A stretch of 60,909 bases of DNA from SAR324 cluster bacterium (GCA_028281495.1 JANQJU010000079.1:1-60909), one strand, 5' to 3'. Counted from the first letter of the stretch, positions 1 to 7,847 are shown. Notes: generated by a model from the letters alone, not told the origin. Numbers and translations are program-made.

Positions 1-72
1 GTGGATGTCCGATTCGGTGTATTGGTTGTTGGTGGGATTAAAGAAGCATTTTTTTCCAAAGGAGGAACTGAT
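1..72 (+). repeat. 72-bp direct repeat, copy 1
   Basis: This stretch matches 1696-1767 at 66 of 72 positions, with mismatches at offsets 29, 31, 49, 60, 61 and 63. The two copies are in the same orientation and flank the binding-protein gene at 864-1649. In this copy the last bases form a good Shine-Dalgarno sequence for the gene starting at 71, and copy 2 has lost it. Both copies can be read in frame as a short peptide beginning MSDSVYWLLVGL. It is therefore unclear whether the repeat is an intergenic element or a duplicated gene fragment. The left edge of the window may cut it. Confidence 0.8.
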
Positions 73-424
73 GTCAGATGTAGAAGAATTGACCCCGGAA
101 TTTTTGATTGAAGAAGGCAAAGCGTGGTTGGCTCAAATGTTGCCACGTTTGCCCCCTGAGTTGGTAGCTCAAGGAATCAACGTTCAACCATTTATTGAAC
201 AAGGAAGAGAAGAAGGGCGAGAAGAGGGAAGAGAAGAAGGAAGAGAAGCTGCTTTAAGGCAAGAATGGATCGAAAGCATCCGTTTTCTTCAGCAGGTATT
301 GAAGCAGCCGCTGACGTCGAAAGAGGAACTTCAGACTTGGCCCAAGGAGGAATTGCGTGAACAATCCGAAGCATTGAAGCAACAATTGTTGGATGCGCAG
401 GGACTCGGTGGTGGAAATTTCTGA
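71..424 (+). CDS. Rpn/PD-(D/E)XK-transposase-like C-terminal fragment
   Basis: This encodes a 117-residue acidic protein. The ATG at 71 is chosen because AAAGGAGGA lies just upstream; an in-frame ATG at 5 has no ribosome site. The middle holds four tandem GREE units (about residues 44-58), followed by a Glu/Gln/Leu-rich helical tail. Such repeats and tails are typical of the C-terminus of Rpn-family recombination-promoting nucleases, which normally run to about 300 residues with an N-terminal PD-(D/E)XK nuclease domain. That domain is missing here. The gene is thus either a stand-alone tail expressed from its own start or a decayed remnant. Remnants of other genes directly downstream and the repeat at its 5' end favour decay. 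The family assignment rests on composition and repeat pattern, not on a catalytic motif. Confidence 0.5.
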   Translation: MSDVEELTPEFLIEEGKAWLAQMLPRLPPELVAQGINVQPFIEQGREEGREEGREEGREAALRQEWIESIRFLQQVLKQPLTSKEELQTWPKEELREQSEALKQQLLDAQGLGGGNF

Positions 425-437
425 CTGACAGGTGTGG

Positions 438-563
438 TTATCCATTATTCCCTGTCCTCAAGTCGCTTAAAACGCCTTCTTGAGTATCAACCAATGACTT
501 CACAACAAACTCAACAAAATTAGCCCCGTTCCCTGTATCGGCTTCTTTTAGGGCATCGTATAA
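438..563 (-). pseudogene. Degenerate gene 3' end, Fic-like C-terminus
   Basis: The minus strand reads in one frame from a leucine codon at 563 to a TAA at 438. It gives a peptide with LYDALKEAD, GNGANFVEFVV and KSLVDTQ. The pattern YDAL-x-x-AD-x-GN...F-(I/V)-EF is common at the C-terminal end of Fic-family adenylyltransferase-like proteins. A stop codon directly precedes the segment and no start or Fic core motif (HPFxxGNG) is present, so this can only be a remnant. The short length makes the family call tentative. Confidence 0.3.
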
Positions 564-626
564 TCAGTACTTTGCAAGGGGTGCTTTCTCGGAATGACCT
601 ACAGATTTGTAGATAGAGTGATGCTT

Positions 627-780
627 GTCCAATAGTATGTCGTTTGGAATCAAACTTTACTTGATCTTTCAACATCCCAAAACTTCACACCACTAGCTTC
701 CGCATTGTGGCACGTAAATCTACCAGCTTACATTTTCCTTTTTGAACCAGCCGTTGATTAACCTAGAAAACCCCTAAACG
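627..780 (-). pseudogene. Remnant of IS110-type transposase C-terminus
   Basis: One minus-strand frame reads NQRLVQKGK, then ATMRKLVV, a stop codon, then SFGMLKDQVKFD. The order Q-R-L...GK...MRKL...GxLK(x)2-4-FD is the usual end of IS110/IS116-family (Transposase_20) proteins. There are two in-frame stops and no start, so the copy is dead. IS110 elements lack inverted repeats and target duplications, so the element ends cannot be drawn. It is the only insertion-sequence trace recognised in the window and sits inside the segment bounded by the 72-bp repeats. Confidence 0.45.
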
Positions 781-863
781 CCTTGTCCCCCCTGTAATTG
801 CCTTTACCTCTACCCCCACTATACTTATTCTAGGGTCGACCACGCTCACCTAGAGGAGTCATC
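781..863. other. Upstream region of the binding-protein gene
   Basis: The gene-free stretch 425-863 holds the two remnants listed above. The last 80 bases hold only a pyrimidine-rich run, a possible TATACT-like -10 element near 820 without a clear -35, and the Shine-Dalgarno sequence GAGGAG before the ATG at 864. Confidence 0.3.
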
Positions 864-1649
864 ATGAAAACAAGGCACAATATGAAGAAAACATTTTTTA
901 TTTTGATTTTTATAGTCAGTACGTTTCTTGGTCTGTCGATGCCTGCTTACGGCGAGACAAACTTAACGCTTTGTGAAGACCCGTTCCCTCCTTTTGTCAT
1001 TGGAGAGCCAGGATTTGAGGCAAAAGGCGGGTACTCCGTAAAATTGTTGGAAAGGATTTTTTCGGAGATTGAAGGGGTTTCTGCTCAATTCCTAGTATTG
1101 CCCTGGAAACGTTGTGTGAATGCTGTGAAGGAGGGAACCATCGATGGCATTATTATTCTATCGTATAAAGAGGATCGTCTTTCATGGATCACTTATTCTG
1201 ATCCTTATTTCATTTCTAGGACGATGATTTATTACGCACCGGAACACACCCCTCGTATTCAATGGGAAACCTTGGCCGATTTATCTCAATACTGGATCGG
1301 GGTTATTGATGGCTTGAGTTATGGGCCGGATTTTGGACATGCATTGAAAGCAAAAGTATTGACTAAGATCGACCGTTCGAAAGATGGAGAAATCCGTTCG
1401 AAAAAGCTTCTTAAAAGGCGGGTTGATCTGATGCTGGAAAATGAACTGGTACAAAAAGAATTCAATCGGAAAAACAATTGGGAAGGCAAAATACTGGCTT
1501 TAGAAAAGCCTCTCAAACAAACTCCTTATTTCATGGCTCTATCAAACAGGTCGGCCGCGGTCAGTTTGATGCCACGGATTAAAGAGTTGATCGCAAAGTT
1601 CGAGCAGCAAGGTGTGATAAAAAAAATCTTTGAAGGTTCTCCAGAGTAA
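864..1649 (+). CDS. Periplasmic amino-acid-type substrate-binding protein (SBP family 3)
   Basis: This is a 261-residue exported protein. It has a charged N-terminus, a hydrophobic stretch (about residues 10-24) and an AYG-E signal-peptidase site near residue 30. The mature part starts with the family-3 pattern: LTLCEDPFPPFV, then GGYSVKLLERIF, then LPWKRCVNAVKEGTIDG. Family 3 proteins bind polar amino acids or related small molecules and normally pass them to an ABC permease. No permease or ATPase gene lies nearby, so this is an orphan and could act in sensing or with a distant transporter. The ATG at 864 is preceded by GAGGAG at the right distance. The same architecture, including the LPWKR motif, recurs at 54417-55166, so the two are probably paralogues. 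The gene lies between two copies of a 72-bp repeat and next to dead gene remnants. Confidence 0.85.
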   Translation: MKTRHNMKKTFFILIFIVSTFLGLSMPAYGETNLTLCEDPFPPFVIGEPGFEAKGGYSVKLLERIFSEIEGVSAQFLVLPWKRCVNAVKEGTIDGIIILSYKEDRLSWITYSDPYFISRTMIYYAPEHTPRIQWETLADLSQYWIGVIDGLSYGPDFGHALKAKVLTKIDRSKDGEIRSKKLLKRRVDLMLENELVQKEFNRKNNWEGKILALEKPLKQTPYFMALSNRSAAVSLMPRIKELIAKFEQQGVIKKIFEGSPE

Positions 1650-1695
1650 ATGAGAAGAAGAAAACCTTTCAACGCATCCATCAGGGTCAGCTAGG

Positions 1696-1767
1696 GTGGA
1701 TGTCCGATTCGGTGTATTGGTTGCTAGTGGGATTAAAGAAGCACTTTTTTCCAACTGGGGAACTGAT
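1696..1767 (+). repeat. 72-bp direct repeat, copy 2
   Basis: This is the second copy of the repeat at 1-72. It begins 46 bases after the stop codon of the binding-protein gene. An open frame of 54 codons (1700-1864) runs through it and then antisense into the sigma factor's 3' end. It lacks a ribosome site and is not called as a gene. Confidence 0.8.
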
Positions 1768-1823
1768 AAATGTTTTCTGCAGCTTGCTGACACGGCTGAA
1801 CGCCCTCAAGCCCTCGATGGCGT

Positions 1824-2654
1824 TCAACTATCGGTGGGTCGTCCACAGGTTGAGCGTGGAATAGTACTGCCGCCGCCGCGTTGTTCCAACTCGCATGTGC
1901 GTCGCCAAAACACCTCATGCATGGGTTGCATGCGGCAATGCGTGACGGGAGCGGACTGCACCCATTCGATGCGATCATCCAGATTCGCAATAGTGGGAAC
2001 TTCCGAGCCTTGGCGATTGGCCGGCGCGAGTCCTCGGAGTCCTTGACACTGGTAACATACCCCTTCTTTATTCACCAAAGAACACATCCCTTCAAACACC
2101 CCTTTCATGATAGAACGAGCTGCGGCGAGCCGATGGCGAAAAATGGACTCGCTGATCCCAAGCATTTCAGCCGCTTCTCGATTTTTCATACCCAGCACTT
2201 CTCGAAGCACCAACGCTGTTTGTTGATCCGGCTCCAAGGAGCGTCCGACACAAGAAAAGCAATACGCGATGTGTTCTTTGGCCTCGAACGCAAATTCGGG
2301 GTCTGCAATGGCTGCTATCACTTCATTCTGCCATTCTTCCGATTCCACGCATTCGTTGGAATAGACGATCTGAGCTTCCGGACGCCACCGCTTCTGCCGA
2401 CGGAGGTGGTCTAGAGCCACACGAGTCCCGATGGTGCACAACCAGGTGGAAAACTTGGCAGTACCTCTAAACGAATCAATGCCTTCCCATGCTCGGGACA
2501 GCGTGTCCTGAAACAAATCTTCCACATCATCGGGATGTCCCACCATCCGTTTGAGAACCCCACGCAATCGGGGGCCATGTTCCACAATTAAGGCTTCGAA
2601 GGCATGAGAGTCACCTGAACACGCCCGAAGAATCAAATCTTGATGATCGCTCAT
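1824..2654 (-). CDS. ECF-type RNA polymerase sigma factor with Cys-rich C-terminal extension
   Basis: This is a 276-residue sigma-70 family protein of the extracytoplasmic-function group. Region 2 is seen as VEDLFQDTLSRAWEGIDSF followed by KFSTWLCTIGTRVALDHLRR (about residues 42-85). Region 4 is seen as QQTALVLREVLGMKNREAAEMLGISES (about 143-170), a helix-turn-helix for the -35 element. Beyond region 4 lies a tail of about 85 residues that starts with CSLVNKEGVCYQC; its closely spaced cysteines could bind metal or act as a redox switch. No anti-sigma gene is adjacent. It is the last gene of a minus-strand group, 37 bases after the glutathione S-transferase gene. The start is supported by AAGGA upstream of the ATG. 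The final 20 residues look atypical and may have been altered by the neighbouring rearrangement. Confidence 0.85.
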   Translation of the reverse strand: MSDHQDLILRACSGDSHAFEALIVEHGPRLRGVLKRMVGHPDDVEDLFQDTLSRAWEGIDSFRGTAKFSTWLCTIGTRVALDHLRRQKRWRPEAQIVYSNECVESEEWQNEVIAAIADPEFAFEAKEHIAYCFSCVGRSLEPDQQTALVLREVLGMKNREAAEMLGISESIFRHRLAAARSIMKGVFEGMCSLVNKEGVCYQCQGLRGLAPANRQGSEVPTIANLDDRIEWVQSAPVTHCRMQPMHEVFWRRTCELEQRGGGSTIPRSTCGRPTDS

Positions 2655-2691
2655 GGGGTTCCTTGGTAGGGAAATTGATGGAACGCCGAAT

Positions 2692-3273
2692 TTACGGCTG
2701 AGTGTTTTTGAAGCTGGCTCTCGACCACATCTTATCTTTCCATGCAGCGATTCCTTCTAAGCTCCCGAGCAATCGTGCCTGATGCGCCCCCCCGTCAACA
2801 AAAGCAATGACCGGAGCTAAAAACAGATCGCACAAGTAGATTTCTTCCCCCAATAAAAAGGGCCCCGCTTGGAGTTGTCGGTCGATGATTTCAAGGTCTT
2901 TTCTGGCTTTTTCGAGCTGCTCTTCAGAAGGGGAATCGTTATTCAAGAAAGCCAAAACCACATCCTTATAAAGGTAGTCGTTGCAGGTGCTGATCCATTG
3001 AAACATTTGAGCACGTTTCAACGCATCCGAGGGCGTGAGTTGGGGGCCTTCAAAAGTTTCGTCAATATACATCGCAATGGCCAAAGTTTCGTACAGGGTT
3101 TGACCGCTGACTCGCATGACCGGCATCTTGACAAAAGGATGCAAGGCTCGATGCGATTCTTGACGGAACTCCAGGGGTTGCAGTTGATAGTCGACACGTT
3201 TTTCTTCGCAGACCAAACGAGCCGTACGGGTGAAGGTGCTAGGGGGGAATCCAAAAATTTCAATGTGCTGCAT
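2692..3273 (-). CDS. Glutathione S-transferase family protein
   Basis: This is a 193-residue cytosolic protein. The N-terminal thioredoxin-like half contains FGFPPSTFTRTARLVCEEK, with a Ser/Thr-rich active-site loop. It continues to KMPVMRVSGQTLYETLAIAMYIDE, where the Pro of the cis-Pro loop and the Glu-Thr glutathione-binding pair are visible. The all-helical C-terminal half (from about residue 85) contains the FLLGEEIYLCDLFLAPV segment with the conserved Asp of the N-capping box. Such enzymes conjugate glutathione to electrophiles or reduce peroxides. The length is slightly short for the family (usually 200-220). It is preceded by CGGAGGT, lies between a hydrolase-like gene and an ECF sigma factor on the same strand, and may belong to a stress response with them. 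Confidence 0.85.
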   Translation of the reverse strand: MQHIEIFGFPPSTFTRTARLVCEEKRVDYQLQPLEFRQESHRALHPFVKMPVMRVSGQTLYETLAIAMYIDETFEGPQLTPSDALKRAQMFQWISTCNDYLYKDVVLAFLNNDSPSEEQLEKARKDLEIIDRQLQAGPFLLGEEIYLCDLFLAPVIAFVDGGAHQARLLGSLEGIAAWKDKMWSRASFKNTQP

Positions 3274-3384
3274 TTTTACCTCCGAAATGAAATGATCGGT
3301 TTTGGTTTGACGTGAGATCCATTTCTCACATTAGCTTAGACGAAATTGACGAGAAAAAGCGCCAATTCATTGAAATTGTTGAAT

Positions 3385-4530
3385 TTAGTTTGTTTTGTCT
3401 TCCAGCGTTTCAATCACAGTCTGAGTCAAAGCCACCGTTTTCAATTCCACTTCAGGATCAAAATTAATGAAGTGATCCACCCCAAACGCCACCACCGAAA
3501 TGCTGTTGGGGGCCAAAGCATCAACAATGAATGTGCTTCCATCGGTGGGGCCTTCCGAGCTGAGAAGTTGATATCCCATTCTTGCCATTTTACTAATGTG
3601 GCCTGACAGTGGAAATGCCAGATAGTTCACAGTGAGGACATGTCCCGGAAGTTGTATCTTTGGAAAACGCTGCTGGCGAACTTGGGCCGACATGCTGGCC
3701 AAATTTTTGATCTTCCATCGACGAAACCATGCGGTGAAAAGCAACAGGATCCGTTGGGGCCATCGCAAGAAGTAGTCTAAAAAGGGGGCCCCTCTTAATA
3801 TTCCAACCGCATTCACCCAGGCTTTGACTGGTTGAAGTTCATGCGGATCCATGAGTTCTCCAATCGCATGGGCCACGGTGGGGCCTGAGGAACTGCCACT
3901 CACCAATATAATCGACTTGGCACTATGTTCGCTATGGTAGCGGATTGCTTGAACAACCATCTTGGCGTTGTCGTCAGGAGTTCCCAAGGGATCGATCTCC
4001 ACCAAATGGTTTTCAATGCCCAGGGTCCCAACCCGCTTGCGGGTGCTGGCAAAATTGGATCCCAATTCGTCTCCGGTTTTCACGTAATCCCAAGCAGGAA
4101 CGAATAGGAGCATATACGATTGATACTCGGGACGGCTGACAGGATGGTTGATTTGAGTTTCTATTGTTTCGGCGTCGCGGACCTTGTTCAATGCTTGGAT
4201 AAATTGGTTGTGAAACTTTTGATTGGCAGGGATGTCCAAGAGCCGCTTGGCTAAATAGAGAGTGGCAAAATCTGGTGAATGTTCGATTGTCAGTTTTTTC
4301 AGTTCTGCACGGGTGGGAAAATGATCTTGATGATCATGTTCTAGTTTCTCCAGCAGGGCATTGTAATAGGAATGATATCGGTCCTCGCTGAAATAGCCTT
4401 CGAGAAAATATTGTGCCAATACGGAATCGACCTCCACTTCAAACGGTTGTCCTGCAAACTCACCTCTTGACACGATGATGATCCGATAAGGTTGCAGGAG
4501 TTTCATGAGTTGCCCGATCATAAGTTTCAT
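3385..4530 (-). CDS. Alpha/beta-hydrolase-like protein of unknown function
   Basis: This is a 381-residue protein with no signal peptide. Roughly the first 130 residues are charged and helical. The C-terminal two thirds contains SIILVSGSSSGPTVAHAIGEL, in which a Ser sits in a nucleophile-elbow-like turn after a beta strand, as in alpha/beta hydrolases. A late Asp and His pair (ISVVAFGVDHFINFDPE) would fit the rest of a catalytic triad. A hydrophobic segment follows the elbow (FLRWPQRILLLFTAWF). The substrate cannot be guessed. The start at 4530 has GAGGA upstream; a second Met at 4503 is possible. The gene is followed on the same strand by the glutathione S-transferase after 111 bases. Confidence 0.5.
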   Translation of the reverse strand: MKLMIGQLMKLLQPYRIIIVSRGEFAGQPFEVEVDSVLAQYFLEGYFSEDRYHSYYNALLEKLEHDHQDHFPTRAELKKLTIEHSPDFATLYLAKRLLDIPANQKFHNQFIQALNKVRDAETIETQINHPVSRPEYQSYMLLFVPAWDYVKTGDELGSNFASTRKRVGTLGIENHLVEIDPLGTPDDNAKMVVQAIRYHSEHSAKSIILVSGSSSGPTVAHAIGELMDPHELQPVKAWVNAVGILRGAPFLDYFLRWPQRILLLFTAWFRRWKIKNLASMSAQVRQQRFPKIQLPGHVLTVNYLAFPLSGHISKMARMGYQLLSSEGPTDGSTFIVDALAPNSISVVAFGVDHFINFDPEVELKTVALTQTVIETLEDKTN

Positions 4531-4707
4531 GGAAAAGGTCCTCTATTCGAAGTTGGATAAAAGCCGAAGAGACATCTTCGGTTGTTCGAGAACTGAGCTG
4601 TCAGTCTTTATTTGAATCGTTCTGGTTTTTGATGATAGGGTCGGCCGCGAGCATTCCTAGTTTGGTTTTACTCAATCCTCACATTTTGATGATACTCTAT
4701 GCGGTGA

Positions 4708-4741
4708 TCTTTATCCTCAGGTCTTTATCCTCAGGTCTTTA
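4708..4741 (+). repeat. 14-bp tandem repeat, 2.4 copies
   Basis: The unit TCTTTATCCTCAGG occurs at 4708-4721 and 4722-4735 and is followed by TCTTTA. It lies about 50 bases upstream of the start of the PhnD-like gene, inside its leader or promoter region. Confidence 0.85.
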
Positions 4742-4791
4742 CGCTCATTCTTCAATGCCTTTTCTTTCAATCCATCTTTATTGGAGGACAA

Positions 4792-5664
4792 ATGTTCAAG
4801 TCTCAACGCTGGTTCTTCGTTTTTTTTAAAACGTGGGTGTGGCTGTCCATTGCGGCAAGCGTGCCAGTCTTCACGGCACACGCACAAACCGAGTCGAAGC
4901 ACATTGATTTCGGAACAATCGACCGCAATCCCCGGTATGTGATTGATGCCTTCACTCCGTTTCTCGACTATTTGCGTACCCAGGGAATCCCCACGGGAAA
5001 AGTACGAGTCTACCGTAGTGCGGAACAAGCCATAAAGCGGCTCAATGCCGGGGAGTATTCGATATCCGCTCTTTCTCCAAGCAACGCCCTTCGATTGATG
5101 GATGAAGCCAATGCCAAGCCCTTGTTGATCTTTATGAAAGGCGGGGTCAAGCAATACAACTCTGCTATTTTCGTGAAAAAGGAATCGTCCGTAACCTCCC
5201 TAGCTGAGTTGACCGGAAAGGTGATTGCATTCGAACACCCGTATTCCACGTCCTCCTACTTTTTACCACGCAACGTGTTATTGGAATCCAAGTTGACGCT
5301 TCAAGAATCCCGCAAAGCGGTAAACGATGCGGTGGCTTATTACTTTTCAAAAGATGACGCGAACACCGTAGCACAAGTCAATTCAGGGATTGCACACGCA
5401 GGTGGGATTCAAAAAGCATTTCTAGAAAAGCATCCGGATTTCAGCAAGTTTCGCATTGTTGCTGAATCTCCTTATGTGCCCCGGATTGTGTTTCTCATTA
5501 GCGGAGATTTTCCAGAGCAACCATTGAAACGCATCTTGTTGGATATGCACAACCATGCGGACGGACAAGCGGTTCTCAAAAACATGCGAACCACCCGAAT
5601 TGTTGAATTTGATGGAGATCCGGTTGAAACCATGAACACGACGGTGCGTACAGCCCTCAAATAA
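4792..5664 (+). CDS. PhnD-like periplasmic binding protein (phosphate/phosphonate-type)
   Basis: This is a 290-residue exported protein with a signal peptide ending at about AHA-Q (residue 31). The mature chain has the layout of the PhnD/phosphonate-binding family: an opening strand, then FTPFLDYLRTQGIP, then SAEQAIKRLNAGEYSISALSPSNALRL, then SAIFVKKESSVTSLAELTGKVIAFEHPYSTSSYFLP. The last element corresponds to the family's S-T-S-G ligand loop. Family members bind phosphonate, phosphite or other small anions. No phn transporter genes are nearby. The next gene, 107 bases downstream on the same strand, is a membrane sensor, so this protein may deliver a ligand signal to it rather than feed a transporter. 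The ATG follows GGAGG closely. Confidence 0.8.
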   Translation: MFKSQRWFFVFFKTWVWLSIAASVPVFTAHAQTESKHIDFGTIDRNPRYVIDAFTPFLDYLRTQGIPTGKVRVYRSAEQAIKRLNAGEYSISALSPSNALRLMDEANAKPLLIFMKGGVKQYNSAIFVKKESSVTSLAELTGKVIAFEHPYSTSSYFLPRNVLLESKLTLQESRKAVNDAVAYYFSKDDANTVAQVNSGIAHAGGIQKAFLEKHPDFSKFRIVAESPYVPRIVFLISGDFPEQPLKRILLDMHNHADGQAVLKNMRTTRIVEFDGDPVETMNTTVRTALK

Positions 5665-5703
5665 CCTATCAATTTAAGGCGTGGATCCCTTGCTTCCTTG
5701 CAC

Positions 5704-5736
5704 GAAACCGGTGCCTATCCCGTTCGCATCGGTTTC
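5704..5736 (+). terminator. Intercistronic stem-loop
   Basis: Arms at 5704-5714 and 5726-5736 pair over 11 positions, including one G-U pair, with an 11-base loop. It lies between the PhnD-like gene and the sensor gene and has no strong T-run. It could partially terminate or protect the upstream message, giving more binding protein than sensor. Confidence 0.5.
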
Positions 5737-5771
5737 TTGATCTGCCTCGGTTTTGAGGTGAGAAACGAACT

Positions 5772-7847
5772 ATGAGCATCTTTAAAAAGATCATTATCAG
5801 TCCCATCTTGTTGGCTTCCCTTGCCATTGGTGTTTCCGCCTATTTTTTCAACCATATCAGTGATGTCATTCAGTCGATGGGAAGCGAAATTCAGCACTCA
5901 TCGACTGCCGTTGAACGGGTTTACCGGGATAGCATCTACCAATTGATGGAATTGACCCAATCCATTTCGTTTGAGCCGATGCTTTGGCAAGAACCGGCCA
6001 CTCTCAACAAGATCCTTTTCCGATTGAAGCAATACAAGGCCATTCAGTCGGCTTATTTTGTGGATGCGAATGAAAAAATCTTGGCTGAAGGCATTCCGCA
6101 CAGCGACCTCGAAGCCTCTCCCTTAGTGGGGCAACCCTTACCTTCCTCAGACCGAATCGATATTCCTTTGGAAACGGCATTCTTTGATGTGGTGCAAGGA
6201 CAGTTGGTTTATTCCCATCCCTTCACAGACCAAGGCGATGTTTTGGGACGATTGCAAGTGGTCATTTCTCTCGACCAACTGGCATCCATTGAAAAAGGGT
6301 TGATGCAACAGGCCGATCATTTGATTGCCAAGAGCCAGGACACGACAACCAACACACTGATTGTATCGATTTCGATTATCATCGTTTCCTTATTAATTGC
6401 CGTTGCGGCAATTCGGGAAGTGATCAAAAATCTGAGAGTTGCCTTAGGGGTGGTCAACGAAGTGGCCAAAGGCAACTTGGACGTGCACTGTGAAAGCCGT
6501 TCTGGTGACGAAACGGGGCAACTGCAAGCTGCCATGAAAGTGATGGTGGGAAACATGCGCGAAACCAACAACGCGTTGGCCTCTTTGAATCGAAATTTGG
6601 AAGGCCAGGTCAAAGAGCGCACCCAGGAACTGGAACAAAAGCATCAAGAATTGGAACAGCAATTGACCGAATTGCAAGCGAGTCACACCAAACTAGCAGA
6701 TCTGGATCATGCCAGCGCACAGTTTCTTCAAACGATGAATATGCTGCACGAGTCACACCTCCATCCTCTCAAAAATATGCTTGATCGATTACTTCAAGAG
6801 CCTGAAAGAGGAAGTCTTGAACAGATTCGGGAGGCCGCCAAAACAATGCATACGATTGAAGAAAAGCTGCTGCCTTATCAGTCTTTGTATCAGTCAGGGC
6901 AAGCGATTCGAAACAAGCATGTGCTGTTAGCCGAGACCAACAAAAAGCAACAGATCATTGCCAAGATGGCACTGGGTGGAACTGGAGTGGAACTGGATAT
7001 CGTGTCCGACATAGAAAGCGGTATCGAGCAACTGTCACATCAGCGGTATGATATTGTCTGCCTCAATGCGGATTTGATTGAGCTGGTTTTACGAGCAAGG
7101 GAGGTCAACCCTTCGGTAAAGTCGGTTTTCATGACATCGGAACATGCCACTTCCTTTCTTCCGCTACTTCGGGAATACCCTTCTCTTTCCAATATCGTTT
7201 CTAGAAATGAGGATGACCGAAACTTCACGTTAAAAAATATCGCGACCACCATCAGCAAGCTCACCAGCGGCGATTTTTTTGGCTTAGAAAAATACTTGAA
7301 TTGGGGAGTGGAGGTTCAACAAAAAACCGTCATTCATAGTGCTCAACGGGAGAATCTGGTGGAGGAAATGGAAACGTATTTTGCGAAGCTTGGTGTTCGT
7401 CGGCAGATCTCGCGCAAGTGCGGAATGGTCGCCGAAGAACTCCTCATGAATGCAATTTATGATGCTCCCACCGATGCCCAAGGGATGTCCTTATACAATC
7501 ATCTATCTCGCACTGAAAAAGTTTCTCTGAAGCCTGAAGAACAAGGCACATTCCGTTATGCGTGCGATGGCATCCTCGCGGGACTTTCGGTATCCGATCC
7601 ATTCGGCGCGTTCAGCCGCACCACCATTCTGGATTACTTGGAAAGCTGCTATCAAGGGAATGCGGGCAGTCTCCAAAAAAACAAGGGCGGCGCGGGACGC
7701 GGCCTTTTTCAAATCATGGAAACTGCCGATCTTGTGATCTGGAATGTCAAACCTCGCATCAAAACCGAAGTCATTGCTCTGTTCACAATCGACACCCAAA
7801 TGACTCGCGCCACAAAAACAAACTCGTTTCATTATTTTCTCGGATAG
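5772..7847 (+). CDS. Membrane sensor with HAMP, degenerate receiver and RsbW-like ATPase domain
   Basis: This is a 691-residue protein. A membrane helix (about 8-26) is followed by a periplasmic sensory region, a second helix (about 193-218), HAMP (about 218-270) and a Gln/Glu-rich coiled coil (about 275-320). Next comes a receiver-like domain (about 382-492). In its YDIVCLN motif an Asn (residue 432) stands where the phosphoacceptor Asp should be. The C-terminal domain (about 520-690) has VAEELLMNAIYDAP, SDPFGAF and GGAGRGLFQIME. These resemble the N, G1 and G2 boxes of the GHKL ATPases of the RsbW/serine-kinase type. There is no DHp histidine domain, so output is probably not classical His-Asp transfer. 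It may instead be Ser/Thr phosphorylation or partner switching, which is an inference. The PhnD-like protein upstream is a plausible periplasmic partner. Confidence 0.8.
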   Translation: MSIFKKIIISPILLASLAIGVSAYFFNHISDVIQSMGSEIQHSSTAVERVYRDSIYQLMELTQSISFEPMLWQEPATLNKILFRLKQYKAIQSAYFVDANEKILAEGIPHSDLEASPLVGQPLPSSDRIDIPLETAFFDVVQGQLVYSHPFTDQGDVLGRLQVVISLDQLASIEKGLMQQADHLIAKSQDTTTNTLIVSISIIIVSLLIAVAAIREVIKNLRVALGVVNEVAKGNLDVHCESRSGDETGQLQAAMKVMVGNMRETNNALASLNRNLEGQVKERTQELEQKHQELEQQLTELQASHTKLADLDHASAQFLQTMNMLHESHLHPLKNMLDRLLQEPERGSLEQIREAAKTMHTIEEKLLPYQSLYQSGQAIRNKHVLLAETNKKQQIIAKMALGGTGVELDIVSDIESGIEQLSHQRYDIVCLNADLIELVLRAREVNPSVKSVFMTSEHATSFLPLLREYPSLSNIVSRNEDDRNFTLKNIATTISKLTSGDFFGLEKYLNWGVEVQQKTVIHSAQRENLVEEMETYFAKLGVRRQISRKCGMVAEELLMNAIYDAPTDAQGMSLYNHLSRTEKVSLKPEEQGTFRYACDGILAGLSVSDPFGAFSRTTILDYLESCYQGNAGSLQKNKGGAGRGLFQIMETADLVIWNVKPRIKTEVIALFTIDTQMTRATKTNSFHYFLG

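Noticed and set aside
200..250. GAA/AGA-rich repeats considered as a separate DNA repeat element
   Set aside because: They are in frame and encode the GREE repeats of the Rpn-like tail.
1700..1864. A 54-codon plus-strand frame starting in repeat copy 2
   Set aside because: It has no ribosome site and its second half runs antisense to the sigma-factor gene. Only the part inside the 72-bp repeat resembles anything else.
1696..2654. Interpreting the 72-bp repeats as terminal repeats of one insertion sequence
   Set aside because: They are direct, imperfect and have no transposase frame spanning the interval. The IS110 trace is only a degraded C-terminus.
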